Assembly (NCBI GenBank): GCA_963840805.1
Contig: CAWJAJ010000017.1
Span: forward strand, 1,116,001-1,180,000
Reading direction: 5' to 3'
DNA length: 64,000 nucleotides
Source of the DNA: CADEEN01 sp963840805
Lineage (GTDB): Bacteria > Pseudomonadota > Gammaproteobacteria > Burkholderiales > Burkholderiaceae_C
The translations under genes were made by a program, and so were the position numbers. Below the pieces are notes generated by a model. The model was not told where the DNA came from and ran no database searches. It saw nothing but the letters and a program-made list of their open reading frames with translations. Below are positions 8,230 to 18,996 of this stretch, piece after piece (within the stretch, counting starts at the first letter, position 1; the number at the start of each line of letters is the position of its first letter).

Positions 8230-8978
8230 ACCGACGCGCCGGTGATCGAGGTCGATGCGGTCGTCACGCGCTTCGGCGCGCAGACGGTGCACGACGGCGT
8301 GTCGTTCTCGGTCACGCGCGGCACCTTGGTCGCGTTGATCGGCGGCAGCGGCACCGGCAAGTCGGTGCTGCTGCGCGAGATCATCGGCCTGCAGCGCCCG
8401 ACCGCGCGGCCGCGTGCGGCTGCTCGGCACCGACATGTGGCATGCCGCGTCGCACGAGCTCGACGCCGTGCGCCGGCGCTTCGGCATGATGTTCCAGGAC
8501 GGCGCGCTGTTCTCGTCGCTGACGGTGGCGCAGAACGTGGCCGTGCCGCTGCGCGAGCACACGCGGCTGGGCCACGCCACCGTCGACGCGCTGGTGGCGC
8601 TGCGCCTGCTTGCAGGCCGGGCTGCCGGCCGATGCCGGCGCGAAGATGCCGAGCGAGTTGTCGGGCGGCATGCGCAAGCGCGCGGCGATCGCGCGCGCCA
8701 TCGCGCTCGAGCCCGAGGTGCTGTTCCTCGACGAACCCACCTCCGGCCTGGACCCGATCACCGCGCGCGGCTTCGACCGCCTGGTGCGCTCGCTGGTCGA
8801 CGACCTCGGCCTCACGGTGTTCCTGGTCACGCACGACCTCGACACCCTGCTCGGCGTCGTCGACCGCCTGATCGTGCTCGCGCGCGGCCGCGTGCTGGCC
8901 GACGGCACGGTGCCCGAGGTGATGGCGGTCGACGACCCGTGGATCCGCGAGTACTTCTCCGTCCGTAGAATGGCTTGA
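8226..8978 (+). pseudogene. MlaF-type ABC ATPase, broken by three single-base shifts
   Basis: All ATPase motifs are present but in three frames. Walker A (GGSGTGKSVLLREI) runs from 8242. FGMMFQDGALFSSLTVAQNV (Q-loop) runs from about 8405. The signature SELSGGMRKRAAIARAIALE with Walker B LFLDEPTSGLDPI runs from about 8605 to the stop. Each junction is explained by one extra base. The start reads ATGAACCGACGCG where ATGACCGACGCG would give MTDAPVIEV; an extra base lies near 8405; and CTGCTTGCAGG stands for CTGCTGCAGG at about 8602. The ATG overlaps the permease stop. The repaired protein would be about 250 residues. The rest of the operon is intact, so indel errors are more likely than decay. 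Confidence 0.85.
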
Positions 8979-8984
8979 AATGAG

Positions 8985-9056
8985 ACCCCCGAGCTCACTT
9001 CGTTCGCTGCCCCCCGAGGGGGCCGCGCGGGCCCTTCGGACGGCCGGGCGGTCCCG
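8985..9056. repeat. GC-rich dispersed intergenic repeat, copy 1
   Basis: This spacer between the ATPase and MlaD genes contains gagctcacttcgttcgctg followed by a G/C palindrome (ccccccgaggggg). Similar text occurs at about 12654-12738 (opposite orientation) and 52605-52675. This style of short palindromic filler is common between Burkholderiales genes. It has no coding potential, and it would form a stem in the mRNA of this operon. Confidence 0.6.
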
Positions 9057-9058
9057 AG

Positions 9059-10048
9059 ATGGAAGCTGAGGCCCGGTACACCTTCGTCGGCGCAAGCGTG
9101 CTGGTGCTGATCGCGGCACTGGTGGCGGCGGTGGTGTGGCTGACGGGCGTCGGCGGCCGGGGCAACTTCACTCGCTACGCGATCCACTTCGAGAAGCAGG
9201 CGCTCGATGGCCTGGAGATCGGCGCCGACGTCACGCTGCGCGGCATCAAGGTCGGCCGCGTCGAGGACTACGCGCTGTCGGGCACCACGCTCAACCGCGT
9301 GCGCGTGGCGGTGCGCATCGACCGCCGTGCGCCGGTGCGCACCAACACCGTCGCCGTGGTCACGCGCAACTTCGTCACCGGCATCGCCGCCATCACGCTC
9401 GTCAACCCCGAACCGCCCGGTGAGCCGCTCGAGGAGGTGCCCGACGGGCGAGAGCGCCCGGTCATCGCCGAGGGCCGCTCCGATCTCGACGAGATCACCG
9501 GCCGCGTCAGCAAGGTCGGCGAGATGGCTTCGGTGGCCCTCACCAACATCAACCAGTTGCTCGACGCCGACAACCGCGAGGCCGTGATGGCCACGGTGCG
9601 CAGCCTGCGCGACCTGTCGGCCGGCCTCAACGCCCGCCTGGGCGCCCTCGACAGCACGCTGGCGCGCGTGGGCATCGCGGCCACGAAGGTGGGCGACGGC
9701 GCGGCCGAGCTGGGCCGCTCGGGCACGCGCATCGCCACGGTGGCCGAGCACAGCGGCGAGCGTCTCGACACTGCGCTGGCCGAGACCGAGCGCACGCTGA
9801 TCGACGCGCGGCGCGCGCTGCAGCAGGTGGCCCAATCCACCGGCGCGATCCAGCAGCAGGCGCTGGCCACTGCGCGCCGGCTCGAGGATTCGGCCGCCAC
9901 TGTCGATGACCAACTCGGCGCAGCCATGACCGAGATGCGCTCGAGCATCGAAGTCGCCACGCGCGTGCTCGACCGCCTGCGCGAGCCCCGCGCGGCGCTG
10001 CTCGGTCCCAACAAGCTGCAGCTCGGGCCCGGGGAGAAACTGCCGTGA
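9059..10048 (+). CDS. MlaD-family (MCE) lipid-binding protein
   Basis: The 329-residue protein has one N-terminal membrane helix (VGASVLVLIAALVAAVVWL), an MCE domain (about residues 40-125; IHFEKQALDGLEIGADVTLR, GIKVGRVEDY, VTRNFVTGIAAITLVNP), and a long C-terminal helical region rich in Ala, Arg and Glu (about 150-300) that probably forms the needle or coiled coil. It is the periplasmic substrate-binding component of the lipid transporter encoded here, anchored in the inner membrane. ATG 9059 follows a structured spacer. The last codon overlaps the GTG of the lipoprotein gene, so the two are translationally coupled. Confidence 0.93.
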   Translation: MEAEARYTFVGASVLVLIAALVAAVVWLTGVGGRGNFTRYAIHFEKQALDGLEIGADVTLRGIKVGRVEDYALSGTTLNRVRVAVRIDRRAPVRTNTVAVVTRNFVTGIAAITLVNPEPPGEPLEEVPDGRERPVIAEGRSDLDEITGRVSKVGEMASVALTNINQLLDADNREAVMATVRSLRDLSAGLNARLGALDSTLARVGIAATKVGDGAAELGRSGTRIATVAEHSGERLDTALAETERTLIDARRALQQVAQSTGAIQQQALATARRLEDSAATVDDQLGAAMTEMRSSIEVATRVLDRLREPRAALLGPNKLQLGPGEKLP

Positions 10049-10683
10049 CGGCCAGGCCTGCGAGGTTGGCAACATTGCTGGCCGCGCTGCTGTCGTCGGG
10101 CTGCGTCTCCGTCGGCCTGGGCGGCGACGTGCCGCCGCTGGCCCAGTACCGGCTGCACGATGCCGGCGCGCCGGCGCTGCGCCTGGCTGCGCCTCTCCTG
10201 CCGGCGCTGTTGATCCAGGCGCAGCCGGCCGACGCGGCGGCCGACACCGTCTCGATCGCGTACTCGCAGCGGCCCCACGAGTTCGCCCACTACCAGTTCG
10301 CGGTCTGGACCGAGCGGCCGCTGCGGCAGGTCGCGCGGCTGTTGCAGCAGCGGCTGGAGGCACGCGGCGTGGCCGGCGCGGTGGGCGTGATCGGTGAACC
10401 GCTGCGCGCCGACTGGCTGCTCACGGTGGCCATCGACACGCTGCACCACGACGTGAGCGCACCGCCCGGGCAGGCGCGCCTGGCGATCACCGCAGAACTG
10501 TTCGACCGTCGCAACCGCGCGCGGACGGCGCGACGCCAGTTCGAGGTGGCGGTGCCGACCGCCAGCGCCGACGCGCCTTCAGCTGCCGCGGCGATGTCGC
10601 AAGCCTTGGTGCAGGTTTTCGATCGGCTGGTGCCGTGGCTCGAAGCTGAACTGCGGCAGGTGGAGGTGGCTGGTCCGAAGTAG
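10045..10683 (+). CDS. ABC-type transport auxiliary lipoprotein (PqiC-like, DUF330)
   Basis: The 212-residue product starts at GTG 10045, overlapping the MlaD stop. It has a lipoprotein signal peptide ending in LLSSGC, so it should be anchored in the outer membrane. The mature part has the family pattern: YRLHDAGAP, SIAYSQRPHEFAHYQFAVW and a WLEAELRQVE tail. PqiC/YmbA-type lipoproteins work with Mce transporters as the outer-membrane partner. Its position as the fourth operon gene fits this role. Confidence 0.88.
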   Translation: MTARPARLATLLAALLSSGCVSVGLGGDVPPLAQYRLHDAGAPALRLAAPLLPALLIQAQPADAAADTVSIAYSQRPHEFAHYQFAVWTERPLRQVARLLQQRLEARGVAGAVGVIGEPLRADWLLTVAIDTLHHDVSAPPGQARLAITAELFDRRNRARTARRQFEVAVPTASADAPSAAAAMSQALVQVFDRLVPWLEAELRQVEVAGPK

Positions 10684-10745
10684 TCCGAGCGATCCTCGGC
10701 GCGTCGGCGTACGGGTCGCTGTAGCGCGTCGCCGACAATCCTGCG

Positions 10746-12641
<1,896 letters not shown>

Positions 12642-12653
12642 CCGCGTCGTGCT

Positions 12654-12738
12654 GAGCCCCGCGAATGCCGCGGATCGGGCTCCGCCCGGCCGCTGGCGCT
12701 ACCCCTTGGGGGGAGCGGCGCAGCCGCCTCGGGGGGGC
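12654..12738. repeat. GC-rich dispersed intergenic repeat, copy 2
   Basis: This stretch contains accccttggggggagcgg and the cgcctcgggggggctag end, matching copies 1 and 3 when read on the minus strand. It fills the convergent gap between uup and the hypothetical gene and ends exactly on that gene's stop codon, so it may also serve as a transcription-end structure. Confidence 0.55.
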
Positions 12739-13487
12739 TAGTTTCTCGAGCTACCGAACCAACTGTCGTTCTGCGCCACAGGGTGCGTGCGGCTGACGAT
12801 CAGGCCACCCTGTAGGTACAGCGCATTGAGCAGGCGCATCGCGCGGCCGCGGTTCAGACCGGGCCACTCCGACATTTCGCGCAGGTTGGCGCTTTCGCGG
12901 TGCAGGCGGTTCACGGCGGCCTGCACCACGCCGGTCAGTAACACTTCGCGCAGATTCATGCCGAGGGCCACGCGGTACGCCGCCGGGCCGGCGATCTCGG
13001 GCAGCAACTGCTCGCGCGAGCCGCGCATCGCCAGCTCCCACGCCACCGGGCCGAGCGGCTGGTACAGGTGCGGCTCGCCGACCAGCGCGGCCTCCGGGTC
13101 ACCCGGCGGGCGCAGTACGGCAGGCTCGACGCGCAGGACCTCGAGGTCGGACAACCGCTGGGACAGGAATTCGTGCATCGGCAGCGGGCAATGGGCCAGC
13201 CGTTCGTTTGGGAATACCGTCAGCGGCACCACGCGCGGGCCGCACTGCAGGTACACCGCCAGCGGCCGGGCATGCCGCACGCAGGCGGCCAGCACTTCGA
13301 GCAGCTCGGTGTGGCGGCCGTCCTGCTCGAAGCGAAGCAGATCCTGCAACAGCGACGGGTTCAGTGATGACAGCCGCGTCAGCGACTCGTCGGCGCCTTC
13401 GCGCTTCAACTCGGCCAAGTAGCGCTGGAAGGCGCTAACCCGCATCAGCTCAGGTTCGCCCAGGGGCAAGGTGGATTCGAAATTCAC
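12738..13487 (-). CDS. Conserved hypothetical protein
   Basis: The 249-residue product has no signal peptide, membrane helix or motif that I can assign. Features are a helical N-terminal third (FQRYLAELKREGADESLTRL), a central strand-rich part (PLAVYLQCGPRVVPLTVFP), and a helical C-terminus containing LNRGRAMRLLNALYLQGGLI. The composition and the balanced order of secondary-structure-like blocks make it a convincing gene. The longest start is GTG 13487; an ATG at 13445 (MRVSAFQRY) is equally possible. It ends at the dispersed repeat. Confidence 0.7.
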   Translation of the reverse strand: MNFESTLPLGEPELMRVSAFQRYLAELKREGADESLTRLSSLNPSLLQDLLRFEQDGRHTELLEVLAACVRHARPLAVYLQCGPRVVPLTVFPNERLAHCPLPMHEFLSQRLSDLEVLRVEPAVLRPPGDPEAALVGEPHLYQPLGPVAWELAMRGSREQLLPEIAGPAAYRVALGMNLREVLLTGVVQAAVNRLHRESANLREMSEWPGLNRGRAMRLLNALYLQGGLIVSRTHPVAQNDSWFGSSRN

Positions 13488-13634
13488 CTGGTACCGATCC
13501 GTGAATGAGGCGCCCAGGCACCGGCCTCGCGGGGCGGCATGCGCCTCGCGTTCATCGCTTTGTCGTCGTCATGCAGGGCCGACTTGTGCACGAATAGCTT
13601 CCCAAGGGCGCGCCGGCGGCGCCGCCCGTTGACC

Positions 13635-13662
13635 AATTGTTACTCATGAATTGTTACTCATG
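13635..13662. repeat. Two tandem copies of a 14-bp unit at the mocR 3' end
   Basis: The unit aattgttactcatg is repeated head to tail without mismatch and followed by a third partial aatg. The second copy covers the mocR stop codon. It is AT-rich compared with its surroundings. Confidence 0.7.
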
Positions 13663-15172
13663 AATGGTACGCGGGCGTTGCCCGCGGCGCAGCCCCCTTT
13701 TTCATGGGGCCATGCAAGGCGTCGCGCGCCTCGCGCAATGCACGCCACAGCCGCGGCTCCTGCGCGGTGGCGAAGTTGATGCGCATCAGCGTGCTCGGCC
13801 TTGGTTGTGCATGGAACAGGCTACCCGGTGCGAGCAGCCAGCCCCGATCGTGCAATGCCTCGGCCAACTGTTCGACGTCGACGCCGGTCTCGACCCATCC
13901 GAACAGGCCCTGCGGTGCGGCCGCGAAGACAAAGCCTGCGTCCTGCGCCAGCCGGACACTGCGTTGGCGCGCGGCGGCGAGTCGCGCCACCACGCGGTCG
14001 GCATGGCGACGCAGCGTGCCCTGTTCGAGCATGATCGCCAGCGCCCGCTCGGTCAGTGCCGGCGTCGTCAGTGCGGTCAACAGCTTGCGGTCGATGGCGC
14101 GCTCGACCAGTGCCGGCGATGCAGCGAGGAAGCCGACGCGCCAGTTCGGCGTCACGATCTTCGAGAAGCCGGAGATGTAGATCGTGCGCTGCAGTCGGTC
14201 GAGCGCGGCCAGCCGCGGCGCCTGCGCCGGGGCCAGCCAAGCATAGGTGTCGTCCTCGACGATGGTCAGGCCATGCGCCTCGGCCAGCTTCAACAGATCA
14301 TGCGCCGCGGCCAGCGACAGCATCGCGCCGGTCGGGTTGTGCAGCACCGAAACGGTGATGTAAACGCGCGGCTTGGCGGCACCCTGCGTCGTCTCGAGCC
14401 AATGACGAAGTGCGGCCAGATCGGGACCGGCCGGCCCGCGCGGCACTGGGGCGAGCTTGACGCCCATTTGTGTCAGGCGTGCGAACTCGAGCGCCCACCC
14501 CGGCTCGTCGACCAGCACCGTGTCGCCCGGTGCCAGCAGCAGGCGCGAGACGATATCCAGTGCCTGCGTCGCGCCGGCAGTGGTGACGATCTGCTGCGGC
14601 GTGGCGGCGATGTCGAGGTTGGCCAGCCGCTGCGACAGTGCCGCACGCAGCCGCGCATCGCCGGCCGGCTCGCCATAGCGCAGGCTGGTCGGGTCGCGTG
14701 CATCTTCGGCCAATGCGCGCCGCAGCGCGCTGTGCAGCAGCGGCAGGTCGAGCCAGTCGGCGGGCAATGTACCGATGCCGGGCGACGGCAGGCGGCCGTC
14801 CTGGTGCTCGAACATGCCGCGCATCAGCGTGGCCACATCGCGCGGCGGTGCGCTGCGCGGTGGCGGCGCGTGTACTGGCGAGGATTCAGGCACGGCCGCC
14901 CCGCTGCGCACGAAGAAGCCCCGCTGCTGGCGCGCCTCGACCAGCCCTTGGGCCTGCAGCAGGTCGTACGCCGCGACCACCGTACTCGGTGCAAGCCCGT
15001 GGCGGCGCGCCGCTTCCCTGACCGAAGGCAGCCGTGCGCCGGTGGCCATTGCGCCGGCCTGGATGCGTTCGGCATGGAATGCCGCCAGTTGCTCGGCCAG
15101 CGTTGCCAAGGCGCCGCGCTGCAGCCGCGGCAGGGTCTCCGGCGTCGCCGATCCGATGGTGCGTGGGTTCAT
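13658..15172 (-). CDS. MocR family PLP-dependent transcriptional regulator
   Basis: The 504-residue fusion has an N-terminal GntR-type winged helix (about residues 15-85; GARLPSVREAARRHGLAPST, VVAAYDLLQAQGLVEARQQR) and a C-terminal class I aminotransferase-like domain (about 130-490). The PLP-lysine region is TIYISGFSKIVTPNWRVGFL, with DDTYAWL earlier. MocR proteins sense amino compounds through PLP. It is divergent from the EamA exporter gene with an 89-bp spacer and upstream of a large amino-acid operon, so it probably controls the exporter and perhaps that operon. Confidence 0.92.
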   Translation of the reverse strand: MNPRTIGSATPETLPRLQRGALATLAEQLAAFHAERIQAGAMATGARLPSVREAARRHGLAPSTVVAAYDLLQAQGLVEARQQRGFFVRSGAAVPESSPVHAPPPRSAPPRDVATLMRGMFEHQDGRLPSPGIGTLPADWLDLPLLHSALRRALAEDARDPTSLRYGEPAGDARLRAALSQRLANLDIAATPQQIVTTAGATQALDIVSRLLLAPGDTVLVDEPGWALEFARLTQMGVKLAPVPRGPAGPDLAALRHWLETTQGAAKPRVYITVSVLHNPTGAMLSLAAAHDLLKLAEAHGLTIVEDDTYAWLAPAQAPRLAALDRLQRTIYISGFSKIVTPNWRVGFLAASPALVERAIDRKLLTALTTPALTERALAIMLEQGTLRRHADRVVARLAAARQRSVRLAQDAGFVFAAAPQGLFGWVETGVDVEQLAEALHDRGWLLAPGSLFHAQPRPSTLMRINFATAQEPRLWRALREARDALHGPMKKGAAPRATPAYHS

Positions 15173-15261
15173 CTGTATCTATTTGAGCAGCCATACACAG
15201 CATGGCATGACGATCAAAAGTGTACTGTTCCTGTGTTGGTTCCGGCCCTTAGACTGCAGCG

Positions 15262-16212
15262 ATGTCATCGGCCGACCCGCGCCCCTTGCACCCCCGCGTC
15301 TCCGCGCCGGCCGGCACGGCCGGCGGCGACGCCTCGCGTGGTTTTGCGCTGGGCGTGCTCGGCGTCGTGATCTTCGCGATGACGCTGCCGATGACGCGCC
15401 TGGCGGTCGGCGATGCCACCGATCCGCAACTGCCCCCGGCCTTCGTGACCGCCGGCCGTGCCGCGCTGGCGGGTCTGCTGAGCGTGGCGTACCTGCGCCT
15501 GATCCGCGCGCCGCGCCCAGCGCGAACGCACTGGCGCGCACTGGCCCTCTGCGCGCTCGGCACCGTGCTCGGCTTTCCGTTGTTCCTGGCACTGGCGCTG
15601 CGTCATGTCGATGCGATGCATGCGGCGGTGGTCACGGGGGTGTTGCCGCTGGGTACCGCCGTCGCGGCGGCGCTGTGGCTGCGGCAGCGCGCATCGATCG
15701 GCTTCTGGGTCTGTGCCTTGATCGGCTGCGCGCTGGTGCTGGCCTTTGCGGCGCGCCAGAGCCAGGGCGCGTTGAGCACTGCCGATGGCCTGCTGCTGTT
15801 GGCGGTGGCCAGTGCGTCGATCGGCTACGTGGCCGGGGCGCAGGTCTCGGTCCGCCTGCCGGCCGAACAGGTGATCTGCTGGGTGCTGGTGTTGTCGCTG
15901 CCGCTGACGCTGCCGGCGATGGCCGTCACCTGGCCGGCCGACGCCGCTGCGGTGCGCGCCGGCGCGTGGGGCGGGTTCGCCTACGTCACGCTGTTCTCGA
16001 TGTGGCTAGGCTTCTTCGCCTGGTACCGCGGCCTGGCGCTCGGTGGCGTGCTGCGCGTCAGCCAGGTGCAGCTGCTGCAGCCGTTTCTCGCGCTGCTGTT
16101 CGCCGTGCCGATTCTCGGCGAGCGCCTCGATGCGGTGACGGTGGTGTTCGCGCTCGCGGTGATGGCCGTGGTGCTCGCCGGCAAGCGCATGCCGGTGCCG
16201 GCGGCGCGATGA
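15262..16212 (+). CDS. DMT superfamily (EamA) transporter
   Basis: The 316-residue protein has ten predicted membrane helices in two EamA repeats (first GFALGVLGVVIFAMTLPMTR, second GLLLLAVASASIGYVAGAQV). The C-terminal half shows the family pattern FAWYRGLALGGVLRVSQVQLLQPFLALL. EamA proteins export amino acids or other metabolites across the inner membrane. Pairing with a divergent mocR is a common arrangement in Burkholderiales and points to export of the compound that MocR senses. The next gene, an aminotransferase, starts 62 bp downstream and may be in the same transcript. Confidence 0.9.
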   Translation: MSSADPRPLHPRVSAPAGTAGGDASRGFALGVLGVVIFAMTLPMTRLAVGDATDPQLPPAFVTAGRAALAGLLSVAYLRLIRAPRPARTHWRALALCALGTVLGFPLFLALALRHVDAMHAAVVTGVLPLGTAVAAALWLRQRASIGFWVCALIGCALVLAFAARQSQGALSTADGLLLLAVASASIGYVAGAQVSVRLPAEQVICWVLVLSLPLTLPAMAVTWPADAAAVRAGAWGGFAYVTLFSMWLGFFAWYRGLALGGVLRVSQVQLLQPFLALLFAVPILGERLDAVTVVFALAVMAVVLAGKRMPVPAAR

Positions 16213-16274
16213 AGCCGACCCGCCGGGCCGACAATCGACCCTCTCCTCCAGCGGCCGTCACGAGGTGACCGACC

Positions 16275-17471
16275 ATGACCACCGAACAGCACCCGTTCAC
16301 GCTCGCGCGTCGCGCCGAGCGCATGAATCCGTCGATCATTCGCGAGATCCTGAAGGTCACCGAGCAGCCGGGCATCGTCTCGCTCGCCGGGGGCCTGCCT
16401 TCGGCCGACACCTTCCCGGTGCAGGCCGTGCGCGACGCCACCGAGAAGGTGCTGCGCGAGGCGCCGCGCGAGGCGCTGCAGTACGCTGCCAGCGAAGGCT
16501 TTGCGCCGCTGCGCGAATGGGTGGCGGCACACCTCGCGAAACAGCACGACATGAAGGTCGATGCCGACCAGGTGCTGATCACCACCGGCTCGCAGCAAGG
16601 TCTCGATCTCGCTGCGAAGGTGCTGATCGACGCCGGCTCGCGCGTGCTGGTCGAGACGCCCACCTACCTCGGCGCGCTGCAGGCCTTCGCGCCGTACGAG
16701 CCGCAGGTCGAGTCGCTCGCATCGGACCATGAAGGACCCCTGCCGCAGGCGTTGGCGGCCGCGGCACCGGGCGCACGCTTTGCCTACCTGCTGCCGAACT
16801 TCCAGAACCCGACCGGCCATGTCTACACCGAGGCGCGGCGCAGTGCGCTGGTGGCCGCAGCGCGCACGGCCGGCCTGCCGCTGGTGGAAGACAACCCGTA
16901 CGGCGACCTCTGGTACGACGCGCCGCCGCCGGCGCCGCTGGCCACGCGCTGGCCCGAAGGCGTGCTCTACCTCGGCTCGTTCTCCAAGGTGCTGTCGCCC
17001 GGGCTGCGCCTGGGTTACCTGGTGGCGCCGTCGGCGCTGTACCCGAAGTTGTTGCAGGCCAAGCAGGCGGCCGACCTGCACACCTCGATCTTCAACCAGC
17101 GCGTGGTCTACGAAGTCGTGCGCGATGGCCTGCTCGATGCCCATGTGCCGACGATCCGTGCCCGCTACAAGGCGCAACGCGACGCGATGGAGGCGGCGCT
17201 CGAGAAGCACCTGGCCGGGCTGGCGCAATGGCAGCGCCCCGCGGGCGGAATGTTCTTCTGGCTCGAACTGCCGGCGGGGCTGGACGCGATGGCGCTGCTG
17301 CCCGAGGCGGTGGCTGCCGGCATGGCGTTCGTGCCCGGCGAGCCGTTCTTCGCGGCGGCGCCGCGACGCAACAGCCTGCGATTGAGCTTCGTCACCGTGC
17401 CGGCGGCGCAGATCGAAGCTGGCGTGGCGGCATTGGCGGACGTGTTGCGCGACGCGGAGGCCAGGCTGTGA
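16275..17471 (+). CDS. PLP-dependent aminotransferase (2-aminoadipate/LysN-like)
   Basis: The 398-residue fold-type I aminotransferase has no HTH domain. It shows SLAGGLPSADTFPVQAVRDA near the N-terminus, ITTGSQQGLDLAAKVLIDAG, the FQNPTGHVYT turn, and the PLP-lysine motif YLGSFSKVLSPGLRLGYLVA. This is the LysN/2-aminoadipate or broad-range aminotransferase group. The C-terminal Arg that binds the substrate carboxylate lies in SLRLSFVTV. It is the first gene of a five-gene run in which each stop overlaps the next start by 4 bp, so it is probably co-expressed with PhzF, the VOC protein, the dehydratase and AlaX. Confidence 0.9.
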   Translation: MTTEQHPFTLARRAERMNPSIIREILKVTEQPGIVSLAGGLPSADTFPVQAVRDATEKVLREAPREALQYAASEGFAPLREWVAAHLAKQHDMKVDADQVLITTGSQQGLDLAAKVLIDAGSRVLVETPTYLGALQAFAPYEPQVESLASDHEGPLPQALAAAAPGARFAYLLPNFQNPTGHVYTEARRSALVAAARTAGLPLVEDNPYGDLWYDAPPPAPLATRWPEGVLYLGSFSKVLSPGLRLGYLVAPSALYPKLLQAKQAADLHTSIFNQRVVYEVVRDGLLDAHVPTIRARYKAQRDAMEAALEKHLAGLAQWQRPAGGMFFWLELPAGLDAMALLPEAVAAGMAFVPGEPFFAAAPRRNSLRLSFVTVPAAQIEAGVAALADVLRDAEARL

Positions 17472-18352
17472 GCCCCGCGGAGCGCCGCTTTACCCAGATC
17501 GACGTCTTCACCGACCGCGCGCTCGCCGGCAACCCGCTGGCGGTCGTGCACGGTGCCGACGACCTCGACGACGCGCGCATGGCGGCGTTCGCGCGCTGGA
17601 CCAACCTGTCGGAAACCACCTTTCTGCTGGCGCCGACCGAGCCGGGTGCCGACTACCGGGTGCGCATCTTCACGCCGACCGTCGAGCTGCCGTTCGCCGG
17701 TCATCCGACGCTGGGCAGCTGCCACGCCTGGCTCGCGGCCGGCGGCCAGCCGCGCCACGGTGGCGAGGTGGTGCAGCAATGCGGCGTCGGCCTCGTGCGC
17801 ATCCGGCGCGAAGGCGCACGCCTGGCCTTCGCGGCGCCGCCGCGACGGCGCAGCGGTCCGCTGGACGACGCGACGCTCGAGCGCATCGCGCGCTTTCTGC
17901 AACTGCCGCGCCGTTCGATCGTCGCGCACCAGCATTGCGACAACGGGCCCGGCTGGAAGGCGGTGATGCTGGCGTCGGCCGACGCGGTGCTGTCACTGCG
18001 GCCGCAACTCGGCAGTGAGAGCGATCTCGAGGTCGGCGTGGTCGGACCGGCCGGCGCGCCCGGCAAGGTGGGCGTCGTCGGTGCGCACGGCGCAGCTGTA
18101 CAGCCCGCGTTCGAAGTGCGGGCGTTCTTCCCCGCGCCCGGCGGCGGGCTGGCCGAAGACCCGGTCACCGGCAGCCTCAACGCCGCGCTCGCGCAGTGGC
18201 TGATCGGCGATGGCCTCGCGCCGTCGAGTTACGTCGCCGCGCAGGGCGCAGCGCTCGGTCGCGCCGGACGTGTGCACGTGGTGCAGGAGGGCGGCGAGAT
18301 CTGGATCGGCGGCGACTGCGTGGCCGTGGTGCAAGGCACGGTGACGCTGTGA
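17468..18352 (+). CDS. PhzF family isomerase/epimerase
   Basis: The 294-residue protein shows the PhzF pattern: RRFTQIDVFTDRALAGNPLA at the N-terminus, the catalytic-Glu region NLSETTFLL, the conserved VELPFAGHPTLGSCHAWL, and a second half with RAFFPAPGGGLAEDPVTGSL. The length fits. Such proteins isomerise small hydroxylated or amino acids. GTG 17468 overlaps the aminotransferase stop; no other start keeps the N-terminal motif. The operon position suggests a step in the breakdown or conversion of an amino acid, but the substrate is unknown. Confidence 0.92.
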   Translation: MSPAERRFTQIDVFTDRALAGNPLAVVHGADDLDDARMAAFARWTNLSETTFLLAPTEPGADYRVRIFTPTVELPFAGHPTLGSCHAWLAAGGQPRHGGEVVQQCGVGLVRIRREGARLAFAAPPRRRSGPLDDATLERIARFLQLPRRSIVAHQHCDNGPGWKAVMLASADAVLSLRPQLGSESDLEVGVVGPAGAPGKVGVVGAHGAAVQPAFEVRAFFPAPGGGLAEDPVTGSLNAALAQWLIGDGLAPSSYVAAQGAALGRAGRVHVVQEGGEIWIGGDCVAVVQGTVTL

Positions 18353-18996
18353 GTGCAGCCGTCGATCACCTGGTGGTCGCCGCAGCCAGCCTGGCCCAGG
18401 GGGCGCAGTGGTGCGAGGCGGTGCTGGGCGTCGCGCCTGGCCCCGGAGGTGCGCATGCGCTGATGGGCACGCACAACCGGCTGCTGTCGATGGCCGGCCT
18501 GGCGTTTCCGCAGAGCTATCTGGAGATCATCGCCATCGATCCGGGCGCACCGGCGCCCGCGCGCATGCGCTGGTTCGGGCTCGACGAACTCGACGTCGGC
18601 GGCGGCCCGCGCCTGCTGCACCTGGTTGCGCGCAGCGCCGCGCTCGACGCGCAACGCGAGGCGCTGGGCACGGTGGGCCTGGACCCGGGTGCGCCGATCG
18701 CGGCGTCGCGCGACACGCCGCAGGGCCGGCTCGAGTGGCGCATCACCGTGCGCGACGATGGCCGGCTGCTGGCCGGCGGCGCGTTGCCGACGCTGATCGA
18801 GTGGCGTGGCATGCACCCGAGCGCGGCGATGCCGGCGTCGGGCGTCGTGTTGCAGGCGCTGACGCTGCGCGGTCTGCCGGCTGCCGCTGCCCCCGCGCTG
18901 GGTTTGCGCGGTGTCGACCTCGCCGCCGACGCCGGCCCGGCGATCACCGCCGTCTTCGATACGCCGCGCGGCCGCGTGGTCCTCAGCTCGGCATGA
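18349..18996 (+). CDS. VOC/glyoxalase-like domain protein
   Basis: The 215-residue protein begins AVDHLVVAAASLAQGAQWCE, typical of the Glyoxalase_3 (VOC) group, followed by HALMGTHNRLLSMAGLAFPQ and YLEIIAID. The C-terminal half lacks a full second VOC motif. Members are predicted metal-dependent or degenerate enzymes of unknown substrate. GTG 18349 overlaps the PhzF stop, and the gene ends in an overlap with the dehydratase, so translation is coupled. Substrate handling in the same amino-acid pathway is the simplest inference. Confidence 0.85.
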   Translation: MSAAVDHLVVAAASLAQGAQWCEAVLGVAPGPGGAHALMGTHNRLLSMAGLAFPQSYLEIIAIDPGAPAPARMRWFGLDELDVGGGPRLLHLVARSAALDAQREALGTVGLDPGAPIAASRDTPQGRLEWRITVRDDGRLLAGGALPTLIEWRGMHPSAAMPASGVVLQALTLRGLPAAAAPALGLRGVDLAADAGPAITAVFDTPRGRVVLSSA

